From an uncultured Desulfobacter sp. (GTDB taxonomy: Bacteria > Desulfobacterota > Desulfobacteria > Desulfobacterales > Desulfobacteraceae): a DNA stretch of 64,000 bases. This document shows positions 26,588 through 35,612 of this stretch, in pieces. The stretch spans positions 930,001 to 994,000 of the forward strand of contig NZ_OY762229.1 in assembly GCF_963665355.1 (NCBI RefSeq), in the 5' to 3' direction. The notes beneath the pieces were generated by a model that saw only the letters and a program-made list of their open reading frames with translations, had not been told where the DNA came from and did no database searches. A program made the position numbers and the translations under genes. Positions within the stretch are counted from its first letter, which is position 1. Every line of letters starts with the position of its first letter.

Positions 26588-27490
26588 TTATCCCAGATGG
26601 ATCTTATCCCCTTTGATTTTTACATCCTGTTCCGCCTTGACAAAAATTTTCCGGCTTTTGAAATGGAGGCTTTCTTCCACCATGGTCCGTATCCGCCCGG
26701 CTGTTGTCTGGCAAAGGCCCTCCACGGTCTGGTAAACATCTTTTACCTGCTGCACCATTTCCCGGGCAATGGTTTCCATCTTGTCTGCTGAAAGCCTTAT
26801 ATCCTGTGCAGTGAAATCCAGCCAGTTGCCTTTGACACATGCCTTTTCCATATTCAGATGTCCTGACCGGGCACGGATGTCCACCTGGTCCGACTCCGCC
26901 GCCATCACGCCCGGCTTCAGCTCTATAGAAGACCTGTTCGTTTTTTCATCCGGACCGCTCACCGAAAGGGATAACCCCTCCTGACTGCTCAGGGCCAGGG
27001 GGCCGCCGGAAACAAACCGGAATCCCTCTGCGGCAAAAAAATCCATCCGGCCCCGGTCAGCGCTGAATGCCATGTCCCCCGAAGGCAGGTTCACCCGGCA
27101 CTTGCCGCTGGCATCGTCATACTCAAAAACCAGGCCCCCGGTTTGGGAATAAAGCTTCAGTCCGGTGGCATTGCCCACAACATCGGCCCTGGCCCCGCTC
27201 TCGAACCGGATGATTTTATCTGTTTTCTGTCGCCTGCCCAACGCATCCAGAATTCCCACGATATAAAGGATTTCATCCTCCCCCCGGGCCACCAGCACCC
27301 GTTGGCCGGGCCAAAGATCCTGTCCGCCCCCGGAAAGGGCAGGCACGGCGGAAAAGGTTTCAGTTGCTTTCGTACCGGACCCAAGCGCCACCAGCACCTG
27401 GCCGGTTTCGTCATCGATGTTGGCGATCAAAGCCGGTTTCAAATAAAAGGGAGCCCCGGTATCTTCAGGGGATTTTAATGCATGGATCAT
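26588..27490 (-). CDS. DUF3540 spike-associated protein
   Basis: About 300 residues. The N-terminal third has a small OB/beta-barrel look (ALIANIDDETGQVLVAL, WPGQRVLVARGEDEILYIVGIL); the rest has regular beta-strand repeats ending KIFVKAEQDVKIKGDKIHLG, like the beta-helical tips of gp5/VgrG-type proteins. DUF3540 genes are regularly found between vgrG/DUF2169 and DUF4150 genes. The ATG at 27490 with AAGGA upstream is preferred; an in-frame TTG at 27526 overlapping the previous gene would add 12 residues. Its 3' 177 bases occur again at 21667. Confidence 0.82.
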   Translation of the reverse strand: MIHALKSPEDTGAPFYLKPALIANIDDETGQVLVALGSGTKATETFSAVPALSGGGQDLWPGQRVLVARGEDEILYIVGILDALGRRQKTDKIIRFESGARADVVGNATGLKLYSQTGGLVFEYDDASGKCRVNLPSGDMAFSADRGRMDFFAAEGFRFVSGGPLALSSQEGLSLSVSGPDEKTNRSSIELKPGVMAAESDQVDIRARSGHLNMEKACVKGNWLDFTAQDIRLSADKMETIAREMVQQVKDVYQTVEGLCQTTAGRIRTMVEESLHFKSRKIFVKAEQDVKIKGDKIHLG

Positions 27491-27518
27491 GGTTTTTTTT
27501 ATCCTTAAATTGACGTCA

Positions 27519-30005
27519 TCATTCAATGTCTTTCAGCCAGTCTTTAAGAGAGGTGCCTGGTTTGGGCAGGGTGTAATCCTCGGCCCGGGCCAGATCCTCA
27601 TCCGTGTACCGGACATCTGTCAGCAAAGCCCCATCCATCAGGGTTCGATGATCCTTAATACGGTGAAGCCTGGCCTGGAGCAGATTGGCCCTCCTGAAAT
27701 CCGCACAGCTGAGATCGGCATGGGAAAAATCCGAAAAAGAGAGAACCGCTTTTTGAAACAAGGCGTTCGGGCACCGGGCATGGTTGAATTCGGCCCTTTC
27801 CAGTAAAGCGTTTGAGAAATCAGCCGAATCCGCCTCGGCTTTGTCAAGGCGGGCTGATGTCAGCATTGCCCCCTTCAGGTCGGCCCCGGATAACCTGGAA
27901 CCGGAAAAATCAACGGATTTGCCCTGGGCTCCTTTAAGATCTGCCTTGGAAAGATCGGCACCTGAAAAATTCACCTGGTGTAGCTTTGAAAACGAAAGAT
28001 CCGCGCCCTTGAGATTGGCAAGGCTCAGATCTGAATCGGAGAAATCGCACCCTTTAAGATCTGTCCCGGCAAAACAGCATGATTTCAGGCCGCAGAGGAT
28101 AAAGGCCGTGCCAACAATCTTGACCGTGGAGAAATCATTGCCCTGGAGGTCGCTTTGATTGAGCCGGGCTTTTTCAAAATCCGATCCTTCCAGCCGGCAC
28201 TGGCCAAGATCGCAGTAATCCAGCACGGCGCCCCGAAAAACGGCCCCGCCAAGGTCTGCCCCGGCAAGGGTGGTGTCCTTGAGAACAGCCATGGAAAAAT
28301 CAGCTTTGGCAAGGCAGGCATTGGAAAAATCCATATCTTCCAGGGTGCAGCCCGCAAAATTCACCCCGGCCAGCATAGCTCCGCTTAAATCTGCCCCGGA
28401 AAAGGCGTGCCCATTAAGATCAAGTCCGGTAAGGTCACAGTGATGAAACCGGACTGTCTTGAGCAGGGTGTTTGTCAGGTGAGCATTTTTAAGGACCGTG
28501 TCCCTGAATTCCACCCGGCTGAGATCGGCTGCAATGAGATTGGCAGAACCAAGGTCCACCCCCATGAAAAGAGCACCGGCCATCCGGGTGGATGAGAAAT
28601 CGGCGCCCTGAAGTCCGGCCGATGTAAACCGGGCACGGGTGAGCCGGGCACCGGCAAAGCAGGTCTGGCCCAGGTCGGAATGGGACATGCAGACATCTTC
28701 AAGGTTGCCCTGGTCAAAACGGGCCTCCCGGGCCTTTGACCCCGTGATGGTAGCGGCGGTGAGATCGGCGTTGTGAAACATGGCCTTGTCCATGCTGGTG
28801 TCGGATATGGAACAGGCAGCCAAGATCGTTTGTGTAAAATTGCAGGCGCCAAGATTGCACCCTGAAAAAAAGGCCTGGCTGAAAACCGCGCCTTGAAATG
28901 AGGCTGCTTCGGCCATGACCCCGGTAAAACGGGCGCTATCCATGACAGCGGATGAAAAATCCCCATGCCCGATATCGCAGTTTTCAAAAATTGAACGGGA
29001 AAGATCGCTTTTTTGGAATCCGGCATTTTTCAGGTTCACCCCGGAGAATCGAATCCCTTGGAGATCCTGTCCGGAAAAATCCCGATCCCCGAGGTCGGCT
29101 TCGGCGATCACGCACCCGGCCAGGTCGGACGGGAAATTGACCACTGCTTTTAAGTCCACATCAAAGAAGCGGGTCCTTGCCACTCCGGCTTCGGCAAAAT
29201 CGGTCCGGTCCAAGGTGCAGTGGGTAAATCCGGCATCCCGGATATCCGCATTTTTAAACACCGCCCCGGAAAGATCTGTGTGAAAAAATCCGGTATTGAG
29301 AATCCGGGTCTGGTCCAGTCGGGACCCGGCCATGCGGCACTCTTTGAAAACCGCACGGGTCAGATCCGCATGGGAAAACCCGGAATTCCGGAGCCCCACA
29401 GACTCAAACCGGGCCTGAACCATATGGGAGAATGAAAAATCAGCACCGTCAAAGCAACTTTTTCCGGGTTGAAAATCCTCATCCGAGAGCCCCAGGTCCC
29501 CCAGGTCAATATCCATCTCCAATGGATTTTTTTCTGACAGGTCGGTCTGCATCAGATCCAGGGCTTTTTTTGACAGGGTCATCTGCTCCGGGGCCTTTGT
29601 GAGGGTCAAGGATGTGGTGACGGAGAAAGAGGTCAGCACAGCATTCCTGAAGACAGCGCCCCGGGCGGTGGTGTTCTCCATGACGGCTTCCGACAAGTCA
29701 CAACCCGGGAATAGGGCGCCATCCAGATCCACGCCACAAAATTTTGTCCCGGACAGGTCCGCTCCGGTGAAATCAGCGCCTTTTAAACAGGTATTCAGGA
29801 TCATGGCCTCGGACAGGTCTATTCCGGAAAAATTCATCCCTGGAAGGTCAAGTCCCATGAAAATGACACCGGCAAAGGATTCCTTCTGTCGTGCCTTTTG
29901 CCGGACCGTTTCTTCTTCCAGCATCCGGGAGCCAAAATTGCGGAAGGCTGAGGAAAGCTCACTGAAGTTCATGTTTTTAAAATCAAAGGTATCTTTATCA
30001 GCCAT
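27519..30005 (-). CDS. giant pentapeptide-repeat protein of the VgrG island
   Basis: 828 residues made almost wholly of pentapeptide repeats (A[D/N]LXX-type, for example FSGADLSGAMLAGVNFAGC), from about residue 45 to 790. A non-repeat stretch at about 120-180 (KAPEQMTLSKKALDLMQTDL) breaks the series, and the last 35 residues (WLKDIE end) are different. Such repeats fold as a right-handed four-sided beta-helix, roughly 20 residues per turn. The ATG has AAAAGGAG upstream and lies 6 bases after the DUF2169 gene. Function not known; in this setting it may be a structural rod, a loading adaptor or cargo. Confidence 0.88.
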   Translation of the reverse strand: MADKDTFDFKNMNFSELSSAFRNFGSRMLEEETVRQKARQKESFAGVIFMGLDLPGMNFSGIDLSEAMILNTCLKGADFTGADLSGTKFCGVDLDGALFPGCDLSEAVMENTTARGAVFRNAVLTSFSVTTSLTLTKAPEQMTLSKKALDLMQTDLSEKNPLEMDIDLGDLGLSDEDFQPGKSCFDGADFSFSHMVQARFESVGLRNSGFSHADLTRAVFKECRMAGSRLDQTRILNTGFFHTDLSGAVFKNADIRDAGFTHCTLDRTDFAEAGVARTRFFDVDLKAVVNFPSDLAGCVIAEADLGDRDFSGQDLQGIRFSGVNLKNAGFQKSDLSRSIFENCDIGHGDFSSAVMDSARFTGVMAEAASFQGAVFSQAFFSGCNLGACNFTQTILAACSISDTSMDKAMFHNADLTAATITGSKAREARFDQGNLEDVCMSHSDLGQTCFAGARLTRARFTSAGLQGADFSSTRMAGALFMGVDLGSANLIAADLSRVEFRDTVLKNAHLTNTLLKTVRFHHCDLTGLDLNGHAFSGADLSGAMLAGVNFAGCTLEDMDFSNACLAKADFSMAVLKDTTLAGADLGGAVFRGAVLDYCDLGQCRLEGSDFEKARLNQSDLQGNDFSTVKIVGTAFILCGLKSCCFAGTDLKGCDFSDSDLSLANLKGADLSFSKLHQVNFSGADLSKADLKGAQGKSVDFSGSRLSGADLKGAMLTSARLDKAEADSADFSNALLERAEFNHARCPNALFQKAVLSFSDFSHADLSCADFRRANLLQARLHRIKDHRTLMDGALLTDVRYTDEDLARAEDYTLPKPGTSLKDWLKDIE

Positions 30006-30011
30006 GGCGGA

Positions 30012-32372
30012 TCAACTCCTTTTCCCGGCAGCCAGCTTGGTCATGGTCAGGTCGGCTCCGGCCACCAGGGTGTTTTTAAACCGGGAATTGAGGAACTCCA
30101 CCCCATAAAGACAGGCCCCCCGCAAATCAGTACCGTCCAGGTTGGCCCCCTTCAGGCTCCCCTGAAATAGGTTCGCCCGGACAAGGCAGGCCCGGGTAAG
30201 GATGGCCTTGGCGAACCGGGCGAATTTCAGGTTGGAAGCGCCAAGGTTGGCCTTTTCCAAATCCGCGCCCTTAAAATTTGCCCCCTCAAAGGTTGAGAAT
30301 GAAAAGTCCGTATGTTTCAGGACCGCCTGGCGGAAAATTGCCTCGGCCCCGGTGCTTTCCTGAAACCGGCTGTGGGAGAAATCCGAATCGGCGGCCCTGG
30401 CTCCGGTGAGATCCGCCTTTGAAAAATCCGCATGGGTGCAGCGCACCCTTTCAAGGCGGGCTTCCCTGAGAATGGCTCCGGAAAAACGGGCCTGGTCCAT
30501 GACCGCTTCTGAAAAATCCGCGCCGCTGGCATCAGCCCCGGAAAAATCTGCCCCTGTGAGCGTTGCCGTCACAAAAAGGGTATCCCGGGCCTGACAGTCC
30601 CTGAGATCCGCGCCGGTCATGACGGCTTTTTCAAAAACGGCGTCATCCAGCCTTGCCCGGCGGAGTACAGCCCCGTGAAATATGGCGTTGGCAAAATCAA
30701 GGCCCGAAAGATCCAGTCCCGAGAGGTCAAGCCCCGTAAAATTTTCTGATTGAAAAGACTCCCTGGCTGCGGCCCGTTCTTCAACCCGCCTTCGGGTCAG
30801 ATTCGGCTCGGCTGACTCGCCGGACTCCAGGGGTGCCGCCGCCGGAGTCGCAACCTCAGGATGTGGTGATTCCACCGGGGCTGGAGCGATAGGATCCGCC
30901 TGATCCCGGAAAAGGGACAATGCTTGGGCCTGAAGGATCAGAGGTTCCAGATTTTCAGGATCCAGGCCCCTTTTAGGAAAGGCGGCTGCCATGATGCCCT
31001 GGAACTCCTGAAAGGATGGATCCCGGCCAAGGGTGTCGATCTCATCCGCCCCCAAGCCCATGGCTCTAAGAAGCCGGACCTGCTCGGCCCGGGCTTTGGG
31101 TGAAGGTGCAGGGATATGGTCCGGGCCGAAGCCCAGGTCATCCAAGGCACTGCGCTTCAGGATTTCGACATTTTCAAGATTTCCAGCCGTAATTTTTTCC
31201 GGATCGGTTTTCAGGAGCTGATTCACAAGGGCCTTCTGGCGGGATTGGACTTCCTGTCTGGTAACAGGGTCAAGACCGTCAAGCAAAGGATCCAGCCCGG
31301 CCAGAAAAGCCGCCACTTCATCATTTTGCTTTTCTGCGGTATCTTCGACAGCGTCCTCTGCCCAATCCGCCACCGTGCCCGCGCTCCCCGGACTGGAGGG
31401 AACAGGCCCCGATGGCCATGTTTCCTGGGGTAAAGGGACTGTTTTATCAGGCCCGGGAGGCAAAGGCCCAGGTTCCCATTTCCGGTTTTCCCGGTCCAGG
31501 GCCTCGATGAATTTTTCCCGGTAATGGTCCAGGGGCAGCGCCTTTGTTTCCAGGGGTTCAGACAGAATGTAAAGATAATCAATCTCTTCATGGTCCGCAG
31601 ATCCCGTTGTGGTCCATCCCCGCCAGACCAGAATCAGGATCTTTGAATCCGTATTGGCCCACAGGGTATCCAGATTCATGGCAACTTCCGCGAACAAGGG
31701 GCCTTCCGGTCTTTTGCAATCTGGTTTTTTGCAATCTGATTGCTGAACAAAACACCTGACCCGGATGCCGGGCAAAGAAGATTTGAATTCCGGAAGATCC
31801 CGATCCAGATGGCGGAAATATAGGTGCTCATCGCCCTTGAGCCCGCCCTGGACTTGCTGGTCCGGCCAGGCCTGGTTGAAATGGGCAAAATCAAAATCTT
31901 CGGGGAACCAGGGCCACCGGTCCACCTGCCACCGGCCATCAAAGCGGCCCATCCGGCCAAGCCGCTGGGGGCTGTGAACAGGGATGGGACCGAATATTCT
32001 GCCGGACCCGGGAATGCCGGAACATGTCCCCGGAACCATCAGGGTCTTGATGCGGTTCCCGACCCCAAAGGCCACGTCAAAGCTCTTTTCCGGCCGGCTC
32101 TGCAGGTGCCAGCAGGTGCCTGCCAGCAGGAAATCTGCTGCAGGCTTAAAGTACGTGAAATCAGATCCGTAATAGAGCGCCCCGGTTCCGCCCGGATCAT
32201 CGGGATAATAGGTATCTCCGGCAGGCCGGAGCTGGTCGGACGAAAGGACGCAACTTTTGCCTGGTGCCAGCACATAGGTGGCCTTAACCGCCAAGGTTAA
32301 GGAATGGCCGGGAAAGGGAATCCGGCCCGGAATCGGGGCAATGGTGAACGGGGTGTCGTTAATAATTTCCAA
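30012..32372 (-). CDS. DUF2169 adaptor fused to pentapeptide repeats
   Basis: About 786 residues. Residues 1-300 form a DUF2169 domain (LEIINDTPFTIAPIPGR, then PGHSLTLAVKATYVL and WPWFPEDFDFAHFNQAWPDQ), a family linked to loading of type VI effectors onto VgrG. A Pro/Ala-rich linker and a helical part follow, then pentapeptide repeats over the last 230 residues (SGLDLSGLDFANAIFHG). The TTG at 32372, nine bases after AAAAGGA, is preferred because the domain begins there; the longest open frame starts at an ATG at 32447 inside vgrG. It lies between vgrG and the larger pentapeptide gene. Confidence 0.82.
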   Translation of the reverse strand: MEIINDTPFTIAPIPGRIPFPGHSLTLAVKATYVLAPGKSCVLSSDQLRPAGDTYYPDDPGGTGALYYGSDFTYFKPAADFLLAGTCWHLQSRPEKSFDVAFGVGNRIKTLMVPGTCSGIPGSGRIFGPIPVHSPQRLGRMGRFDGRWQVDRWPWFPEDFDFAHFNQAWPDQQVQGGLKGDEHLYFRHLDRDLPEFKSSLPGIRVRCFVQQSDCKKPDCKRPEGPLFAEVAMNLDTLWANTDSKILILVWRGWTTTGSADHEEIDYLYILSEPLETKALPLDHYREKFIEALDRENRKWEPGPLPPGPDKTVPLPQETWPSGPVPSSPGSAGTVADWAEDAVEDTAEKQNDEVAAFLAGLDPLLDGLDPVTRQEVQSRQKALVNQLLKTDPEKITAGNLENVEILKRSALDDLGFGPDHIPAPSPKARAEQVRLLRAMGLGADEIDTLGRDPSFQEFQGIMAAAFPKRGLDPENLEPLILQAQALSLFRDQADPIAPAPVESPHPEVATPAAAPLESGESAEPNLTRRRVEERAAARESFQSENFTGLDLSGLDLSGLDFANAIFHGAVLRRARLDDAVFEKAVMTGADLRDCQARDTLFVTATLTGADFSGADASGADFSEAVMDQARFSGAILREARLERVRCTHADFSKADLTGARAADSDFSHSRFQESTGAEAIFRQAVLKHTDFSFSTFEGANFKGADLEKANLGASNLKFARFAKAILTRACLVRANLFQGSLKGANLDGTDLRGACLYGVEFLNSRFKNTLVAGADLTMTKLAAGKRS

Positions 32373-32400
32373 TTGGATCAGTCCTTTTCTGACACAGTTC

Positions 32401-35298
32401 TTACAGTTGCACTTCCAGATTCCGGTGGATGATTTTGGCCTTGACATTGACGGAGCTGCTTTGAAAAGTGATTTCGCCGTTTCCTGTCGCGGTCAGTTCG
32501 ATATTTCTTCCCGCTCCGCTGGTCAAGGAGATCTTGTCCTTGCTAAACAAGGAAATTTTACCTTCATTTGTTGCCGTGTTATTTAAAAAAATATTTCCCG
32601 AAGACTTTGCAATGGAGATATAAGATGTATTCTCTTGTTCGTCATTAACCTTTATTTCCACACCATTGCCCTTGACCAGAATCTGTGAGTCCGGTTTCGC
32701 CTCTGGATCAGTTCCCCCTTCCCGAATATCGATCCAGTCTTTTTTAATGATGATGTTCGAGCCTTGCCCCAGTTTTTTGCATGAATTAGTGACAATGGGC
32801 TTATTGGGGGATTCAAGTCCTAGAAAATCTTTGAATTTACTCTTAACAGGGGCACTGTTCACTTCGTTCTGGGCGTTATAGAAAAATTGACTGTCTGGTT
32901 CCCCGTCTATTTGCTCATTAACCCCGATGATGATTTTTGCCTTTTTATCAGGCTCGTTCTGCCCTTTGGTGGAAACGATACCGATGGTGCCATCCTCGTA
33001 CATCCAGATTTTCTGGGAAGGTTCCTTATGTGTTGCAGGTTCAATCATGGAATCGGATAAATTATTGCGATGCAGATGCTTTGCCGTGATGGCGGCTGTC
33101 AACATAAAAATCGTCATGGCAATACCGGATACAGCTTCCCCGCCTTTGCTGTTTTTCCGGATGCTTTCCAAAAGGCCGGCCATGGATCCGGCAAAGGCAA
33201 TAAGGGAGACCCCGTTGGCAAGTGCCCATTTTGTATCGTCCTCTATTTTTGAGGTTTCCGTGGGGTAGAACCAGTGGGCCTTGCCGTTTCCTTCGGCGGT
33301 TTCTCCCAGGCAGGCGCCCAGGGACAGCGTAATGCCCTTGCGGGTAGCCCGGATAACGGATTTATTTTTGTTGTCGATGTCATAATTGGAATCTTCTTTG
33401 GGACGCTGGGTTCCGGCGGCCAGGCAGAATTCATCGCCGGCCCCCAGGATAATGTCTTCCCTTGCCGTGATCATGGCATCCTTACTGGTTGACTGTACAA
33501 ACGGCCCCTTGGACCATTCCCAGCGGTACCCCAGGGTCCAGTTATGGGACGCTCCGGCCAGGACATTGTGCTCCGCCCCCATTGTGCCTCCTATCCTTGC
33601 CCCGCCCAGGACATCGATGCCGAAACCGCCGGTGAAGCTGGTATCCGAACCGAATCCGGCCTTAAGGCTGTTTCCCAGGAGCAGCGCAGTCTTGTCAGAA
33701 TCTGTCCATTGTTTTTCACTTCTGCCAAGCTCCCATCCGGAATTGTGGTGGGGGCTATAAAGCCTGATATGCTCATCCCCCGGTGTTGAGTCAAAGATCA
33801 TTTCATTGCCGAAATGGTCCCGGAAAATATTCCGGGTCTGGTTGTTTTCATCCACCGTGCTACGGGTAAGGGGATTGGGCACGGCCCCGGCAATGACCGG
33901 ACGGTCGGGGTCGCCGTTAATAAAGGTGAGCAGAACCTCGGTGTTTTTCCGCAGGGGCAGATGAAAACCGGATGGTAGAGGGCCTCGGCTCTGGTCAGTC
34001 ACAGGAGGCCCGGCATGGGGTTGAAGCATGCGGATAAAACAGGATGCTTTTGCGTCCATATGACTGGAATGGATATCAAAGGGCAGGCGGATCTTGTACC
34101 GGCCTTTTGCATCCAGTTCTGCATAGTCTCCGCTGCCCGATGCATCCACCGTGGCGTGCAGGGTTCCAGGCATTAATGGTCTGGCGGTTTTCCGCTGGGC
34201 TCTGAACTGGACATCGGCCGGGATGGCGGTAAAGGAGTTCCTGTAGGCCACCTCCTGTTCCAGGTGAGCCAAGGCTTTTTGGATTCCTGAAATAAGGTAT
34301 CCGGTCTGGGAACCCTGGTGCATGACCTCCACGATCAGATATTTCTGGTTGAATGCCTGGGTGAAATGGTTGGTGAGTCTGAAAGTATAGCCTGGTGTCA
34401 CATCCGGCACGCTGCTTTCACAAAAAAATTCCTTTTTCCGGCACCTGAGTTCATCCGCCCGGATTCTGGCCAGGGCATCGCCCTCTTCACTGGTGAAAAA
34501 ATGCTCCCCATAAGTATAAACCGATCCCCGGCCGTTTTCGTCCACCACGGCCCGGCCCTCCACATTCATGGACGGCCTTTCATAATTATAATCCTTGAGA
34601 AGAATGTCATGGGGAAGCTGCCGCCGCCGGCAGCTCAGAGACGTCAGAGTATGTTCCATTCTCAATGTTTCCTGGCCCGATGCAGGCTGGTAGGACAGGC
34701 TCGGATGAATTTTCAAATCCGCATGGCAGATGTTGGCATCGGTGAAAATAATTTTTTCACCGTTTTCTGTCTGGTCAAAAAAATAATACAACCCGTCATG
34801 CTCCAGCCACCGGGAAATGAAATTGAAATGACTTTCACCATACTGGCAGACATACTCTTTTTTCGTGCAGGGCGATTTGAGGTTGAAATCAAAACCAATG
34901 CCCTGGAAAATCCTCACCCCTTTGAGCAGGCGGGATATAATGTCATCCAGGCAGTGATCGATAAAGACCTGGTTATTCCGGTTCAGGGTCAGCCACCAGA
35001 GTCTTGGCACCAGTACGGCCCGGTAAAAGAAATAGGGGCCGGTTTGGTGGAGCTGCTCAAATCCGGATAAAACCCCTCTGACGGTCACATCCTTTTCATC
35101 CGTCCCGTGGATGGAAAAACGGGCCGTATGATTCATTGCGGCGTCCATGTCAACATCCGGTTCGTCGGTCACCAGCATGATATCGAATTCAAAGGGTCTG
35201 GAAAGGGCTTCAAACCCTTTGAACATCACCACCCCAAATGTTGCTTCGTCAAGGGCATCGCAAATAAAAGAAAATTTTTGCTGTGTCAGATACTTCAT
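32401..35298 (-). CDS. vgrG: VgrG spike protein with extended, partly hydrophobic C-terminus
   Basis: 965 residues. The N-terminal gp27-like part (to about 370) has the family phrases CQYGESHFNFISRWLEHDGLYYFF and YEVTPGYTFRLTNHF-like order; the gp5 OB fold follows (GRYKIRLPFDIHSSH, SCFIRMLQPHAGP, LPLRKNTEVLLTFINGDPDRPVIAG), then the beta-helix needle (WTDSDKTALLLGNSLKAGFG onward). Unusual are two hydrophobic helices at about 691-711 and 722-742 in the middle of the needle region, after which beta repeats resume to the end. It is the first gene of the leftward operon. No sheath, tube, baseplate or ClpV genes are present in the window. Confidence 0.93.
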   Translation of the reverse strand: MKYLTQQKFSFICDALDEATFGVVMFKGFEALSRPFEFDIMLVTDEPDVDMDAAMNHTARFSIHGTDEKDVTVRGVLSGFEQLHQTGPYFFYRAVLVPRLWWLTLNRNNQVFIDHCLDDIISRLLKGVRIFQGIGFDFNLKSPCTKKEYVCQYGESHFNFISRWLEHDGLYYFFDQTENGEKIIFTDANICHADLKIHPSLSYQPASGQETLRMEHTLTSLSCRRRQLPHDILLKDYNYERPSMNVEGRAVVDENGRGSVYTYGEHFFTSEEGDALARIRADELRCRKKEFFCESSVPDVTPGYTFRLTNHFTQAFNQKYLIVEVMHQGSQTGYLISGIQKALAHLEQEVAYRNSFTAIPADVQFRAQRKTARPLMPGTLHATVDASGSGDYAELDAKGRYKIRLPFDIHSSHMDAKASCFIRMLQPHAGPPVTDQSRGPLPSGFHLPLRKNTEVLLTFINGDPDRPVIAGAVPNPLTRSTVDENNQTRNIFRDHFGNEMIFDSTPGDEHIRLYSPHHNSGWELGRSEKQWTDSDKTALLLGNSLKAGFGSDTSFTGGFGIDVLGGARIGGTMGAEHNVLAGASHNWTLGYRWEWSKGPFVQSTSKDAMITAREDIILGAGDEFCLAAGTQRPKEDSNYDIDNKNKSVIRATRKGITLSLGACLGETAEGNGKAHWFYPTETSKIEDDTKWALANGVSLIAFAGSMAGLLESIRKNSKGGEAVSGIAMTIFMLTAAITAKHLHRNNLSDSMIEPATHKEPSQKIWMYEDGTIGIVSTKGQNEPDKKAKIIIGVNEQIDGEPDSQFFYNAQNEVNSAPVKSKFKDFLGLESPNKPIVTNSCKKLGQGSNIIIKKDWIDIREGGTDPEAKPDSQILVKGNGVEIKVNDEQENTSYISIAKSSGNIFLNNTATNEGKISLFSKDKISLTSGAGRNIELTATGNGEITFQSSSVNVKAKIIHRNLEVQL

Positions 35299-35612
35299 TT
35301 CTTTCCCCCATTTTCTTAAACGCGCTGTTTTACGGGTTGCATTTGCCTGTTTGTGCTTTTTTAATCTGTTCCAGTGAGATGTAATTCAACAGAAGCTGGA
35401 AAAAATCTTGATCTTCATATGATTACTGGTTGTATTCGCTTGAATATGCCGAGTCAAGGGGCGAGATCATCATTTTTGTTGTTATTTTTATCAAAAAGTT
35501 CCAATAACTTGTTTGACTACTTTTCGTCTTTTGTTGTGGGTTGCACCCGGGTGTTGACAGCCCGGACCAGCCCATGGCTGTTCTTGAACATCAACATGAC
35601 TAAGGAGGTACC
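35299..35612. other. intergenic region between vgrG and the SPFH genes
   Basis: 314 bases between divergent transcription units. Its only recognisable content is one copy of the 55-base dispersed repeat (35530-35584) and the AAGGAGG ribosome-binding site of the next gene at about 35602. A 96-codon open frame across it is not supported. Confidence 0.6.
35530..35584 (+). repeat. 55-bp dispersed intergenic repeat, copy A
   Basis: Shares the consensus TTTGTTG-GGG-TG--CC-GGGTGTTGA-AG-CC-G--C-GCCCATGGC-GTTC with 38037-38091 and 57411-57465 (about 76% identity to the third). It lies 28 bases upstream of the SPFH gene start. Confidence 0.7.

Larger units (their letters stand above)
25075..26765. repeat. 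large duplication, copy 2 (right, decayed)
   Basis: Matches 18404-21843 in direct orientation. It contains cbiL and Gate-protein remnants fused through GCCAGGCG, a broken cbiD with an inserted element, an intact DUF4150 gene and the 3' end of the intact DUF3540 gene. From here rightwards the injection island continues normally. Confidence 0.9.

Noticed and set aside
27519-32372. Regular short-period DNA repeats that might be taken for CRISPR or satellite DNA
   Set aside because: They follow the pentapeptide code in one frame and vary at the DNA level; there are no constant repeats with unique spacers.
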